This document shows, in pieces, positions 1-12,200 of a DNA stretch of 64,000 nucleotides. The position numbers and the translations under genes are program-made. Origin of the DNA: Oxyruncus cristatus (taxonomy: Eukaryota > Chordata > Aves > Passeriformes > Cotingidae). The DNA lies in assembly GCA_013399855.1 (NCBI GenBank), contig VXAY01002359.1:1375776-1439775 (forward strand), read 5' to 3'. The stretch's first letter is position 1. The number at the start of each line of letters is the position of its first letter. The notes under the pieces are model-generated. The model made no database searches. It was not told the origin of the DNA and saw only the letters and a program-made list of their open reading frames with translations.

Positions 1-81
1 GTGAGCACACTACAAACCATGCTGTGGAATCCAGCACAAAAAGCCTCTTGAAAAAGCCAGCTCATGGTTTAGAGAGTGTGG

Positions 82-190
82 GCCCATATGCCTTCGCCTG
101 CACCAAAAACTTGTTCTAAATGAAGCTCTACTCTAAAAAACATACTTGGGATGAAGCTCTACTCCAAAAAACATCACTGCCCATATGCTG
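82..190. repeat. Short tandem duplication, unit about 31 bp
   Basis: A 24-base segment starting at 120 (atgaagctctact...) is repeated at 151 with a single mismatch, giving a period of 31 bases. The word gcccatatgc also occurs on both sides of the pair, at 82-91 and 179-188. The local arrangement looks like nested small duplications rather than a transposon. No coding role is visible. Confidence 0.8.
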
Positions 191-265
191 GCCTGCAGAC
201 AGCAGTCAAAGAAACTTCCATTTATGACACCTAAAGTAGACTAAGCAGAGGACTCAGCAAAGCAT

Positions 266-277
266 GGGGGGGGGGGG
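266..277. repeat. Poly-G homopolymer (12 G)
   Basis: An uninterrupted run of twelve G residues. It is a length-variable and sequencing-error-prone site. It fuses with an ATG to create a spurious small open frame beginning at 264. Confidence 0.9.
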
Positions 278-937
278 AAAGAAGTATAGCATAGCTGACA
301 GAGTATTTTCCAAAAGCAATCTAAAATCCACACGCTCAGATATACAGCAGTACCTCACTAACTACAGTAGTTTGGTTATTCCCACTAGTATTACACTTGA
401 GATTCCACACTGCTTGTATCTTACTGATTTACACATAAATTGTGCTCAATCTATTTTACTTTGCTTGCTTTGAAAGCTCAGCTTGGGATCTGAGAATCAC
501 TCTGACAAACATCTTTCTCCATCTCAACCCATAATAATAGTTTGTGGGACAAATAAAGATGCTGATTACATCTCTGCACCGAACTGCCACACTGAAAGGT
601 TTTCTGCCCCAGAATTTTGTATAGAAATTGAAGGGAGAGGATGATTTTGCTTGCCCAGAACTCCTCTACTGCCCAGTCTCAATAGGTGCACAAATTGTTT
701 TTCTGAGCTGGCTCTGAGCCCAGAGCAGGACTAACACAGTGTAGTCCACTCCCTCCCTGGCCCACCAGGATGAGAAGGGTTGTGGGAAGATGGACAGTGG
801 GAATGCGTCAGAGAAGAGCTTTGAGTTTCTGGTGTAGGTGGAGGAATACTGTGAGGTAGGTCTCTGGAGCAGAAAAATTTGGAGGTTGACATGGACAGTG
901 TTTTCTGAGATATTTCTAGCCAACCACTTTGCAGTCA

Positions 938-1217
938 CTCTCATGACCAGTGACAGGACTCCAGGAAACAGCATGAAGCTGAGTCGGGGCAGGTTTAGGT
1001 TGTATATCAGGAAAAAGTTTTTCACCCACAGGGTGGATGAGCACTGGAACAGGCTCCCCAAGGAAGTGGTCACAGTACCAAGCCTGTCTGAGTTCAAAAA
1101 GTGTTTGGACAATGCTCTCAGGCACAGGGTGTGATTCTCAGGGTGCTCTGCATGGCCAGGTGTTGCACTCAATGATTCTCATGGATCTTTTCCAATTCAG
1201 AATACTCTATTCTATTC
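938..1217 (+). mobile_element. CR1 non-LTR retrotransposon, 5'-truncated 3' end
   Basis: CR1 is the dominant LINE of birds and other sauropsids. It transposes by target-primed reverse transcription and is usually 5'-truncated. This copy shows the characteristic 3' portion. It begins near the 'gacaggactccaggaaacag' block, runs through 'ggcaggtttaggttgtatat', then 'tttttcacccacagggtgg' and 'cactggaacaggctcccca', and closes with a 'tcttttccaa' block and a terminal tattctattc word, the decayed CR1 tail. Translated in frame (about 985-1134) it still reads like the CR1 ORF2 C-terminus, with residues matching RFRL-IRK-FFT-RV--HWNRLP-EVV. The reverse transcriptase domain is absent, so the copy is inactive. 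The family is known; the subfamily and exact 5' boundary are my inference. Confidence 0.85.
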
Positions 1218-4200
1218 AATGTCTGCAAGGAATGTCTTACCTTTTTTTTTCCCCTGTTCATTTTTTGTGTGCCTCTGCACTTTCTGGTCCTGGCTGACGG
1301 CTGCTAATATACTTCTAGAAAAGCTTCCTTCCTCATTCTACCTCTTATTTCTGGCCAAAATAGAAGAAAGAATTTTCAAGCCAAACAAATTTAGAACAAG
1401 AGGGGTTTTTTTCTTATACTGATCAATACTTTATGTTGTTCACACAGTCAAACTTTTTACATGTGTATTGACTTTTGCATAGTCAAAAAACCTCACAAAA
1501 ACATTGAGATTTTTCTTAGCAGATTATCTTGTTTATAAATTAATGTTTAAAGAGAAAAACAAATCTCTTGAAGAATGTGCTCAAAATTTGTAATCTTAGA
1601 CTCATTTCTGGGAGAAATGGATTGCTTACAGTGGCCTTCACATAAAAAAATACTGATGCCAACAAATGTGTGCCAGCTGTGCATGAGAAACTCATTTTAC
1701 TACACTGAACTTTGTAGTATTACTTAAGTTTCTAATAGACATCTTCAGACACTGATAAAAAATATTTTGTATTTTCTCAGCTCACTCACATGAAATGGTT
1801 GTTTTAAGTGGATCTGTCATTGTGGTTTCCTGGACTTCTTCAGTCTTGTTGGAAAGCTTGTAAATTCCCATGGCTGATAGTAAGCTAAGGAAGGAAATAA
1901 AAAATAGTAAATACCACTTCAGTGGTGTAAGTCCTTTTCTGCTCTTTTTTGGCTTAGAGTGCATTTTAGGAGATTATTATCAGCTTTTACACAGACTTCA
2001 AAACAGTTCCATCTGGGAATCCATCCACAGGTCCATTTTGCACCCTCAATTGAACTCCTTTCTACCAAATCAGGCTTCACTGAAGATATATAGTGGCAGA
2101 TCAGCATTTGGCTGAATTAAGCGGGTCTGGGCTGCGAGTTTATTTCATAGGAGTACTTGACAATATCAATACAATAAATGGATGAAGCAACTGGAAGAAA
2201 AATCACTCTTTAATATCATAGTATTTTCTACAGCTACAGAGCAGAATATGTGGAAAAAAAGATAAGATAAATCAGGTGATCTATATCCATGTGCAGTAAC
2301 TTGGTATTTAATATCTATTTTAATTATTTTTGTTTAATTGGAGATGTTTTAAAAACTGAAAACAAAATGCATATAGAATATTTTTACAACACAAAGGAAT
2401 GACAGCAGGCCAGCTTTCTGAGGTTATACCTCTTTCTGCACTCAGATCATGTACTAAAATTGCTTGTGCTGCTTACTAGTATTGCTGCAGATGAGACCAG
2501 AATGCAGCCCAGCACAGTTGCAGAGAGCATGAAATACACAACAAGAACTATTAGTTACTGAGTCCAGCTTACTTTTCATACAGCACCTCACTGTCTCACA
2601 TCCTGTAAACAATCCCATGACTCCTGGAGGACATGAATAATTGTGAAAGGATCATGCCTTCTGAACAGAAGATTCCAGATTTTGCTGCAGTTGTTCCAAG
2701 GGAAGACGTAGGAAGAAATTCTGACTAGCATAATGCTGTTAGAGGAATATTGACACTGAGCTGACCCAGTGACAGCACTCAGAGCTGATGAAGAGATTTA
2801 AATGGTGCATTCTGGTGAGCGGTTCAAAAGTCAGAAGTCATAACCCAAAATAATTGTGTATACCGGAAATTCAAACTATTTCACTCAGGGTCAGAATAAT
2901 GAACTCATGGAATTAGTTGCCAAGTAAGAACATGGAAACAAGCACTGCAGTCTAAGTGGCTTGGAGACATCTTGGCACTTTTATGGAGAGAGAAGGGATT
3001 AAAGGATCTAGTGACAAAACAGAAAAGTGGGGGTTAAGAAAAACTTAAGGGAGGACAAGCCCATGAGGTCAAGTGGCATTTTCCCCTCCAAACGTCATTT
3101 CCTCTTTTATGTCATGCTTCCCAAAGACATCATGTCACATTGAATAAACAATCACTAAAGCTTAGATGAGGAATGGACTTCTACTGGATTGAAACAGGGA
3201 TGAAGCAGTACTATCTTTTTTCTCTGCTCCATAATAAAAGTAACTACTAACCAACAGGAACAGACTTCTTTATCTGTAAACAACGTCATGCATTTGACCC
3301 ACTCAATCTAACGTAGCACATGAGGTTTTCTCACATCACCCTCTTCCTGTTACCTTATCTTCTCCAGTCCCATCAAAATACAACAACTGACCAGATAACA
3401 AAATTAAACTGAAACAGCTTAATGTCAGAACACAACACAACTGTCTAATGTACTCCATTGGTGACAGGCTTCTTTATCTATACTACCCACGATATTCGCA
3501 GTGCTAGCATGGGCACATGAAATGCAATTGCAAGAACTACATGAAGCTACTGATCATTTTAAGTGATGAAGCACTAATAAAGGTGCTATTTTAGACATTT
3601 TTACCTGATTCTCATTATAGAAGAAAACCTGTTCCCATTAAGAGCTTGCATCAAATATAAAAATATTTCAATTGGAAACTACATGCCTATATAAAAAAGA
3701 TGCGTAAAAGGAGGTGCATTTTTAATTTAACAGCAGGTATTAAATCAAGACTGTAGTAAAAGTTCTTACTATTTGACTCTTTCAGAAATTGTTCCTACAA
3801 GTTAACTAATTCTTTTACATTTCAGCTGATTTCTTTTGCCTCTTGCATGAGTTGACACATAATGCAACAGCTGAGGCACATAACAGCTTCTCTAACCAGC
3901 TTTGTACTGATCTGTCCCCAGGACATGTGGGATGCTCAACTGTTCTGTGACACTAGCTCACTGCATCGTGCTCTGTCCTCCTTTGTTGACTTAGGCTATA
4001 ATTTCTTGGTCTCCAATGTGCCTGTAAAAATAAGGTCTAAGAAGGAGAGTAGGTAGATTATGTCACTCATCATAGAATTATGAATACACTGATAAAACTA
4101 TCTTGGAAACTGACTTTTCTCAACAGCATAAACCAAATTACATTTTCCAGAGACAGGTCCATCTGGACATACATCATTGTAAAATCACCCAGCCACTTCT

Positions 4201-5159
4201 TTACCCAGAGGTGTGGGGGGATCCCTTTGCTGATGTTCTGTGAAACACAGTTGTGTCTCAGCAGACTCAGTAATGTTTAACTCAGTTGTCTCCAAGTCTT
4301 GCTTGCTGATGAGCTCCCTCACAAGCAGAGGCACTGGAGAGGTTTTGTAGCTTTCTGATCCTGAGGAGAGTGCCTGAGAATGCCTGATATGTGGCAGCAG
4401 TCTGTCAGACCAGACAGACAGAGATTCTTCAAGCAATACAGGAGCTTGAGTGGGAGCTGATTCAGACCAGGAATGAGTCAAAGCAACAGAGCATGGGCCA
4501 GGCCTGCATTCAGGGGGATGCAAGGGGATTTGTCCAGAGATAAGAGAGAAAAATTTCAAAAATTTTCTCAATTGCAGGGGGTCTAAATGGAGCAAATCTT
4601 GGAACTTTTGGAACATCACAACCATTTTACCAGAGGTCCAGTCTTTTTTTACATACAGCATAAAAAAGATTGTGTCTTACGAATTTTACCCAGAAACCAG
4701 ATTTCTCAGATCAGATCCTGGGATGTGGCATTAAAGAACATTCCTGCGGTTCTACCCACATAGCTCCATTTCCCCAAATCCTTCAGCTTTCAGTTACCGC
4801 TAGAGACAGATATCAAAATCTTTTCTTTACATTATTTGTATTATTAGAACATTTATTTGTTTTTCCTCTCTTCTTAAAAACATTGTAGGATCACACTTTG
4901 TTAAAACATCTCTGAGATGCCCTAGAATTTCAGCTAACCTACATTTGTTTCTATCCCGTGCCATCTCAACCCCTACCTATCTCTGCTGAACACCATAGTA
5001 TTATATAAAATGCCTCCAAAACTTATCTAGGTTTCATGTAATAGAGACGTTTTATATTTTGGTGCTGATAAAAAGATAATTCAGATTATAACTGTTCACC
5101 TCATGTAAAGCTCAACCCTTACAGCATAAAATCATTTTCTCAATTTCAATTTTGTTTTC
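1218..5159. other. Gene-poor non-coding stretch
   Basis: AT-leaning sequence without recognisable exons, RNA genes or young repeats. A minus-strand open frame of 158 codons lies at 4185-4661. It has no recognised homology, no convincing splice sites and a length expected by chance once in a window of this size. The stretch around 3690-3830 is AT-rich and low in simple repeats and could be a weakly conserved element, but nothing decisive is visible. Confidence 0.6.
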
Positions 5160-5300
5160 TTAAACCTAACAAGCGGCTTCTAATTTAATCTACAATTAAT
5201 TACTTTCAATATTCTGATATCTTAGGCCATTGAAGCTTCCTCTTAATTAAAAAAAACTATTAATTATAGCTTAGTATTCATTTAGAAGCTACGTATTAGT
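5160..5300. promoter_or_regulatory. Candidate conserved regulatory element with homeodomain-site cluster
   Basis: Three TAATTA cores, the binding word of many homeodomain proteins, occur within 70 bases at 5197-5202, 5244-5249 and 5261-5266. Two of them sit inside longer AT palindromes such as TTAATTAA. The surrounding text is complex rather than microsatellite-like. This texture is typical of vertebrate developmental enhancers. AT-rich DNA can also produce such words by chance, so the call is an inference that needs cross-species alignment. Confidence 0.3.
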
Positions 5301-5999
5301 AATATTTTGAATTCTCAGAGACAACAGTTTTACAGAAAGAAAACACATTTGTGGATGAATACTTCAGAAAAGTAGATGTAAGATGGGAGTTCACCTGTCT
5401 AGAACTCTACAGTCCTGATTCTTAAAAAAATTGTACACAGACATCCAGACGGAGACTCAGCAAGTTGAAAAAGGCCAAGAAAGGTTTTAATCTCCTTATC
5501 TCTCTCCTTCCATTAGTGTGATTAGGCGTAGCACAAGTCACAGACCCTACATACCCCTGAGTTATGTACCTGGCACTGTAAGACCAGCACAAGTGCAGCA
5601 GGGGGACATGCAGAGGACCACTCCATGCTCACCTCCCACACGGAGCCTGCCCGGCACCTGGCTGCAAGGATTTCCCGGGCCTGGGGAGCCACAGAGGCAG
5701 TGCCTGCACAGGGCTCACTGCACTGCAAGCAAACAGAAACAGGGGATTTTTAAGCATATTTTCTGTTTTCACATGATGTGTTTGCTGTCTTATACAGGCT
5801 CGCTCCTGCCTGCTCCATTTTGCCATTTCGGTCCAGGATTTTGTCTGCCCTGTAAAGGTGTGTCTGTAATGGAACAACTCTCAGGAGCTTTTCTGTGTGT
5901 ACAAGATCAATAGTTAAGCTAAACAAGTCACCATCCTCTCTGAATCTTCCCATACCATTGCTACATTAAAGTGATTTGTAACAAAGGATTTATAGCTCA
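5301..5999. other. Non-coding stretch with a modest GC-rich segment
   Basis: The segment from about 5518 to 5730 is GC-richer than its surroundings and is open on both strands (131 codons plus, shorter minus). Overlapping open frames on both strands are what GC-rich non-coding DNA gives. No protein family, splice site pair or promoter is recognisable. Confidence 0.5.
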
Positions 6000-6235
6000 T
6001 TATTCAATAACGGCTGTCATTCAGATTTCAAATTCTATCTGGCTCCTTTAATTACATGTCAACGATTTTTTTTATTTCTTTTTTTATCATTTTCCAACAG
6101 AAAAATAAGGTGCTGCCACTAGCAGTCTGCCTGAGAGGTTCAAATGTCAGGGCAGTAATTTTGAAACGAATGGATTTGACTCAACCAATGCGAGAATAAA
6201 AATAGCTATTAGAGATTCCCTGACAAGTTGCTGTG
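6000..6235. promoter_or_regulatory. Candidate conserved non-coding element
   Basis: The stretch contains a TAATTA core at 6049-6054 in the context ctttaattacatgtcaa, several AT-rich homeodomain-like words and complex unique sequence on either side of a T-rich run. It lacks open frames of note. It resembles an enhancer-type element in composition. Function and conservation are not demonstrated. Confidence 0.3.
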
Positions 6236-9200
6236 ACAGGAAAAAGTGTAGAACTGCTTTCACCCTCCTGCCTCTGTGACTTTGCCTCTGTCCTGAATGG
6301 CACAGCCCAAAATGCAACACCAGAAGAATAAATAACCTGGCCTGAAATCTCTGTGGTTTTCCTATGGCTGGAACTAATGGTTCCTCCTTTACTTTCTCAG
6401 GTAAGGGATTGACAAGCGGATGGCACAGCCTCCCCTTGGCCAAGCCCTGAACACAGTGGGCAAAGGGACTGAGTGTGGTGGGCCACAGCCAGCAGGACAT
6501 GATAATCCTGCATCAGGAAAGAAGCTTCTTATCCCACCTGAAGGCTCAGGGACACCCCAGGAAAGCAAGCAAACCCACAAAAAATAAAAGAACACCCCCA
6601 CACAGCCCCCCAAGAAAAAGATTGAAAGAAACTTTAAATGCTGGAAATATGCAGAGAGCAAAGAGAAGGCTTTAAATTGATAGGTGCTGCTTTACCCAGG
6701 CAATTCAATATCATACAACTTCAAGCCATGTAACTTCTCCCATACATAAAATAAGTGTCCCACAGCATTTTACTTCCAGCATTTAAGGAAAGTACAGCTG
6801 AGGAAATATCCCTTGGGGGCCAATTCACCTCTTAAACATTTTCACCTCTGTCAGTGTCACTTTTATCAGAAAATTTACTAGAATAAGACGTAACCTGAGC
6901 TTCCTCCAGAGAGACCACAGTTTGCAACATATCAGGTGCCTGCTTCTGATGAGCAGGAGAGAAGGGGTGAGGGAGCTTTTCCCCCAACTCCTCTGACACA
7001 ATGGACAAATAGCCACCAAACATTTCCTAGCAGAAAATTCCATTCAGGTGGAGCAAAGGGCCCAGAATGAATAGGAACTGGGGGTTGTCAAGGTTAATTT
7101 GCCTCTTTGAGCACCTTTCCTACTGTAAGATAAGAAGAGCCATCCTGACATTCACTGTAAAGCACTTAAAGAGTTACTAATTAGAAATGATAAGTAAGAA
7201 TTAGCCATGATTACTCAATGAGGATTCAAGAAAAAGGTGAAACTGGGGTTATAGAGATAAATGAGATGACTTCAAAATTCTTGGAGAAGACTGCCCCAGA
7301 AGAGGGATATTTGAAACAAGGTGTTCTCTGTATTCTCTCCCTCTTCCCTTGGGGACAATGGCATCAGCAGGTAGGAAAGAGGCTGATTCCTCCTCAAATC
7401 TGTGTGTCTTCACTATAGCAACTGGTAACTAAATACTCTTGAATTAAAAACAGACCTGGACACGTCCTTAGAAACACAACGTAGTATGACGTTAGGCCAT
7501 TTTGTCCACCAATTCATATTTCCTCAATACCATCACTAACAGGCTGCCTAAGCACCACAAAAATAGATATGTGACATTAAAATAGCTTAAAGATCTTGTG
7601 GGAAAAGCATCTAACTATATAAGACCAGCTCATGCGTCCAGAACTGTCACATGTATGAAGAAGGTCCGACTTGTGTCCTCCTCCACTTGCATTTTACTGA
7701 TATTTTTACGATTGCCTTCCTCTATTTGCGTGTGACTGTTTTCCATCTACCATTATCAAAAATTCTTCCTCTGTCAATGTTTTCATTGTTCTCATTATTC
7801 ATTTCAGTTCTCCTGCAATGTTTCAAGACTATTGCTCTAGCCAAGCTGTCACGCTAACCTGCCTTCTCTGAAGGCACTGCCTGCAGCTAATTCTGTGCAG
7901 AAAGGCCACCAGCCTGCAAAAGCAGCAGGGAAGGTTAAATTAAAGACAGTACAGAAGACATGCTTCATGTGCAACCTCTCTCCTGCTCTGCAATGACATA
8001 TCAGTCTCCTTGATCATTTCTACAGATAACAGCCAAACCAACAAATGACACAAGAGAAAAGGACTTGTCAAAGTAGAGGGTGACCTGTGCCACCAATTTC
8101 CCTATTAAAGGGATGGTTTTGTTTCTTGCTGGCACTTGTTTTCTGCTAGGGACGTATCAAGGCTGAGAATTCTCAATCTGTTTCTGTTGTCAGCCAGGAG
8201 ATCTCTCTTTAAACTTTTATTTCTTTAGTGGGGTACAAGACTAAACATAAAATTAGGCACCAAAATACTTTTGCTACTTGAAAGGACAAAATTTGCTGTT
8301 GAATATTTCTAACATCTTTGATTTTACACCTCGTCCCCACAAAATGTGTTTTCCACTTGTCTCATGTGGGTGTCCCCAGGCTTATCCAGGTTCTTTCTTT
8401 CCCTGCTCTTGTTTTATCCCAGACATAACCATAATTACACAAGGAGAGCAGCATAACAGTAGCCATAAATATGAAAACCCTGGAAGAGTGGCATGTTTAA
8501 CACCTTTCAACCAACCCAAAGAGCCTGAGAAGATGAAGAGAGAGAACTCACTGTCAGTGCATTTTGTTGGGGGTGTAAGGAAAATTACCTCAGGACTGTT
8601 GACCTTTAGGCTTTCTTGCTTTGGTTACAGGCTTATGCCACTGCTAAGCCAACATGGTCTGAATTAAATTCCAGGTAAAATGGTTGGAATCATTGTGCAT
8701 CCTTACATGGTCTTACTGTCCCACAGGGGACAGCCTCTATCTACTCACCCATGCACAGACTCCCTGTACTTGGCTCTGTACCCAGAGTCGTAAGAAAGTC
8801 ATTTCAGGAACAGTGTTCTAGATTTCTTAAACAAACAGTATACATTGGAATAGTTACTGCCAAGGATTAAAATAATGCCTAAGTGATTTTTTCCAGGCAC
8901 TCCACAATACAGTAATTTTTTCATCCAACAGCCTTTCATGTGACACTTTTATATAAAAATGTTTACAGGAAATAGCAAACTTTCCTTTCGTTCTTCAGGT
9001 TACATGTACCCCCATAAAATGCAAATACTGAGTGAAGTCATTGAACTACCTGACACTTAAAAATGAACACATCTAACTATCCTGCTTAAGATCAAATGGT
9101 GGCTCCCAGCAGCTAAACAGATATTTCAAACACTGGATAACTGATTTTTTCCTGGCCTCCAACTGCCACTTTTAATGGGGAGTTGCACAGTGAATCTTTA

Positions 9201-12200
9201 TTAGCAAAGACGGTGGGCCTTAGGGAGTCAAACAAAGGCAGTCTCCATTTGCACTCGCGCAGTGGGATGCTCCAACCTTCCTTCATCTTTGTGCAGACTT
9301 TTAAAATCTGAAATGCGGACTGGGGACTGTCACAGAGCAAACACACGTACAGGAACACACAGTCTCACAGCACACCAGAGTCTATGGACTTTCTACCAGA
9401 CCTGTAGGAAAGCTGGCAACAGCTGCTGGGAAATGCCAGCCAAAAACACAGAATCCACTTCTGCAAAGACTTTTCCAAAGAAATGAAAATGTTTCAAATC
9501 ATCAGAGAACTTTCAGGATTGTCTCTCATCAGAATAGTTTAATAATGATGTAAAAATGTCTGTGGCATTCAGTTTCCCCTTTCTCCCATCCTTTATCCAA
9601 AGTTTTAGGAGGGGTGTTTTTCCACAAAAGTAAAAGCCAAAAAACCTCAAAACCAATTTGCAATTAATGCCTTTACCAGTAGCACATACAGAGAAAGGCA
9701 CACTGAGCCTCTGGCACAACAAACATGAAGTTCCCAAAGCTGAACTCAATGGACACGGGCTTGTGAGGCCTAAAATTTCTGTGGTAGATTTTTTGGCTTC
9801 TTCTTGTGCTGGGCAAAAGACAACACAACGCCCTTCAATTGAGTGGGAGCGACTCATAAGGAAGCAGCTTTTCCTAAAAAGGACTTACCATTTTCCTCTT
9901 TCATTCTTGGTGGGGAGATGTCAAGGCTGTGCTTCCCTTCCCTCTGCCCTTCCTTGCATATAGGGCTTTTTTAATCAGGTGATTATGTCACAGTCTTCTT
10001 TCCTCTCAGTAAAAACATCCAACCCTTCAGCATTCTGACCGAAACCGCCTGCAAAAAGAAAGAATGAGAGCTACTTGTCCAAAAGGTGGGGAGGATACGT
10101 GTCCTTGGGCTACGTTGGCTGCCCTAAGTGTGCTTCTGAGTGTGCCTGTTGCTCCTCGCTACACCATGCTCTCCATGCCAAGGACACGGATACACCTGCG
10201 TGTGGGCCAGAGCGTGCACCGGCTCTGCGATGTGCCAGCTCAACGCTTTGAGACAGGAACAATCTGCTGGAGCAGGAATTCCTTACGTGTCCTTTGCTCG
10301 CGGATCAATCACAAAGCTACACACTGGGTACAAAGAAGCTTCAGGGTCTCTTCATGTCTTCTCCCCCACTGCCAGCTGTGGGAAGAGAGCAGTTGCTAAC
10401 TAAAGAAAAGGGGCTTCGCCTTTTGCCATGTTTCTTGTCGTGTTTTTTCTCCCTAAGGCCTTATCCCAGCTACTATGGAAGTAAATTGGCAGGCAAGCCA
10501 CGCTGGCAGTTAGGAGTCCTATTGCCATAGGGCTGCTTTGTTTCTCAGTGCAAATAATCAGCGTATTTTATGTTTTATGTTTACCATCAGAGCTGCAGGC
10601 AGCCACAAAGGCTGCACTTCCAGCCTCGCAGCTGCAAGGGGAGATACCACAGCCTGTGCAGAGGTGGCTTTCCAGGGGGAATGCTGAGGTGCCTGCCCTT
10701 GTGACTCCCTGAGCACACCCAGGGAAAATACAAAGTTTCTGGGCAGCTAGGACAAAGTTTGCTTCTTCTGCACAGCAAATCCAATTCACCAGTAGTGTGA
10801 AGTATTAGACACTTTAAATCATCAGAGTTTATCCAAAGAAAATGCTGTTTATTTGAAATACTTTGTTCCAAACCATCCCCAGGTCAGAATCTGCAACCAG
10901 CCTCAATTTCCACTTCAAAGCCGATGTTCCTAAAAATTGAGGTTCAGAACCAAATTAAAAACCACCACCAACAAAATTTTCTACAAATAAGAAACTCTGT
11001 TTTCCACCACATTGGAATGTGTTTCATTGAATGCAAAAATGAGAATCTTGGCAAAGATAGCAGAGTTTTATCACTTGCTTTTTCCAGAGGAGTCCTGCAA
11101 TATTTATTACCTGCACGGGATGAGCAAAATGGAATTCGTTCTAACATTTCATCCAGAAGAGAGTTCATGAGAAAGTAAGAACACGTCTTTTAAGGAGTGG
11201 AACCAAGAGAAACGTGACTGAGACTTGGCCAATTCAACTCTTCTAAAAGCTTATCCATTTGCAGTCATTGTAAACCTCATTTCCTCGCACTCGGGACCTA
11301 CACCTGAGAATCTGACCACACAGCTCCACAGTACTTTGATGTAAGGGTGAGCCTGCAGTCAGACAAACAAATTGCTTCAGCTCACATCTCTCTTTCTGGC
11401 ATTTTTGTCTTTCTTCAAGAAACAACTTGGGTAAAAGCAAATCTCTTGAGGGGGAAAAATATGTTTCCATTTAGTGAGGGACCATCCTTTACCCATCCTC
11501 AGACTGAGAAAGGAGTAGCATTGAGCTCTAGGACAAGAAAAGGAATGCAAAAATGTTGAACTAGTTGATGAGCAGCAATTCTATGGGAAGGCAGGAAGAG
11601 TGTCGAAGTGCAAAAAAAAAGGCCTCTGCAGCCCACATGAGGTGTAGTGCAGGGGGGTTTCAAAGAAAACACATTTGGGCTGTTCAGCAGGAAAATTATA
11701 ACTCCTTTGGAAATAATTCCCAAGAAAACTGACAGTACTTTTGGAGGTGAAAATCTCACTGGGGGAAGAAGCACCGTGGGTCACAGGAGAGATTCAGAGA
11801 AGCCAGCCAAGCTGCCTGGATTCAAGGAGGCACTGCCACATACAGTCCCCTGGCCTCTCAATCTCAGCCTCTATTCCCAGCTAGAAATAGACCTCTGGGA
11901 TGTAAGAGGGGAAGGGGCAGACGGAAAAGGAGGAAATCCCTTCCCCCTGGCCTGTGCTAGATTTGTCTGCAGGCACAAGCAGGGCACGGGGTCTGTGAAG
12001 CAATAAGATACGTGACCAGCTGATGACACGGCAGAGCTTAAAAATAACACTGCTGATTGGAAAATGTCAGTGTCCATTGCACAGGACACACTGCTGGGGC
12101 TACCTGCAAAAAATTTCAGAAGTTCTCTGTGGAGGGAGTTTCAATCTTTGAAACTGCCTGTTCCATCAGGCTGCAAAGCAAGTAAATGTTGAGGTCTCCA

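Larger units (their letters stand above)
1..937. other. Non-coding stretch, no gene recognised
   Basis: Apart from the short duplication and the poly-G run, this is unremarkable AT-leaning DNA. The part from about 670 to 937 lies directly upstream of the CR1 3' end. It could be a more diverged part of the same element, but I cannot match it with confidence. Open frames on both strands here are short and unlike known proteins. Confidence 0.6.

Noticed and set aside
4185..4661. 158-codon minus-strand open frame
   Set aside because: With roughly 5% stop codons per triplet at this composition, about one frame of this length is expected in 64 kb on two strands. No domain or homology recognised and no convincing splice signals.
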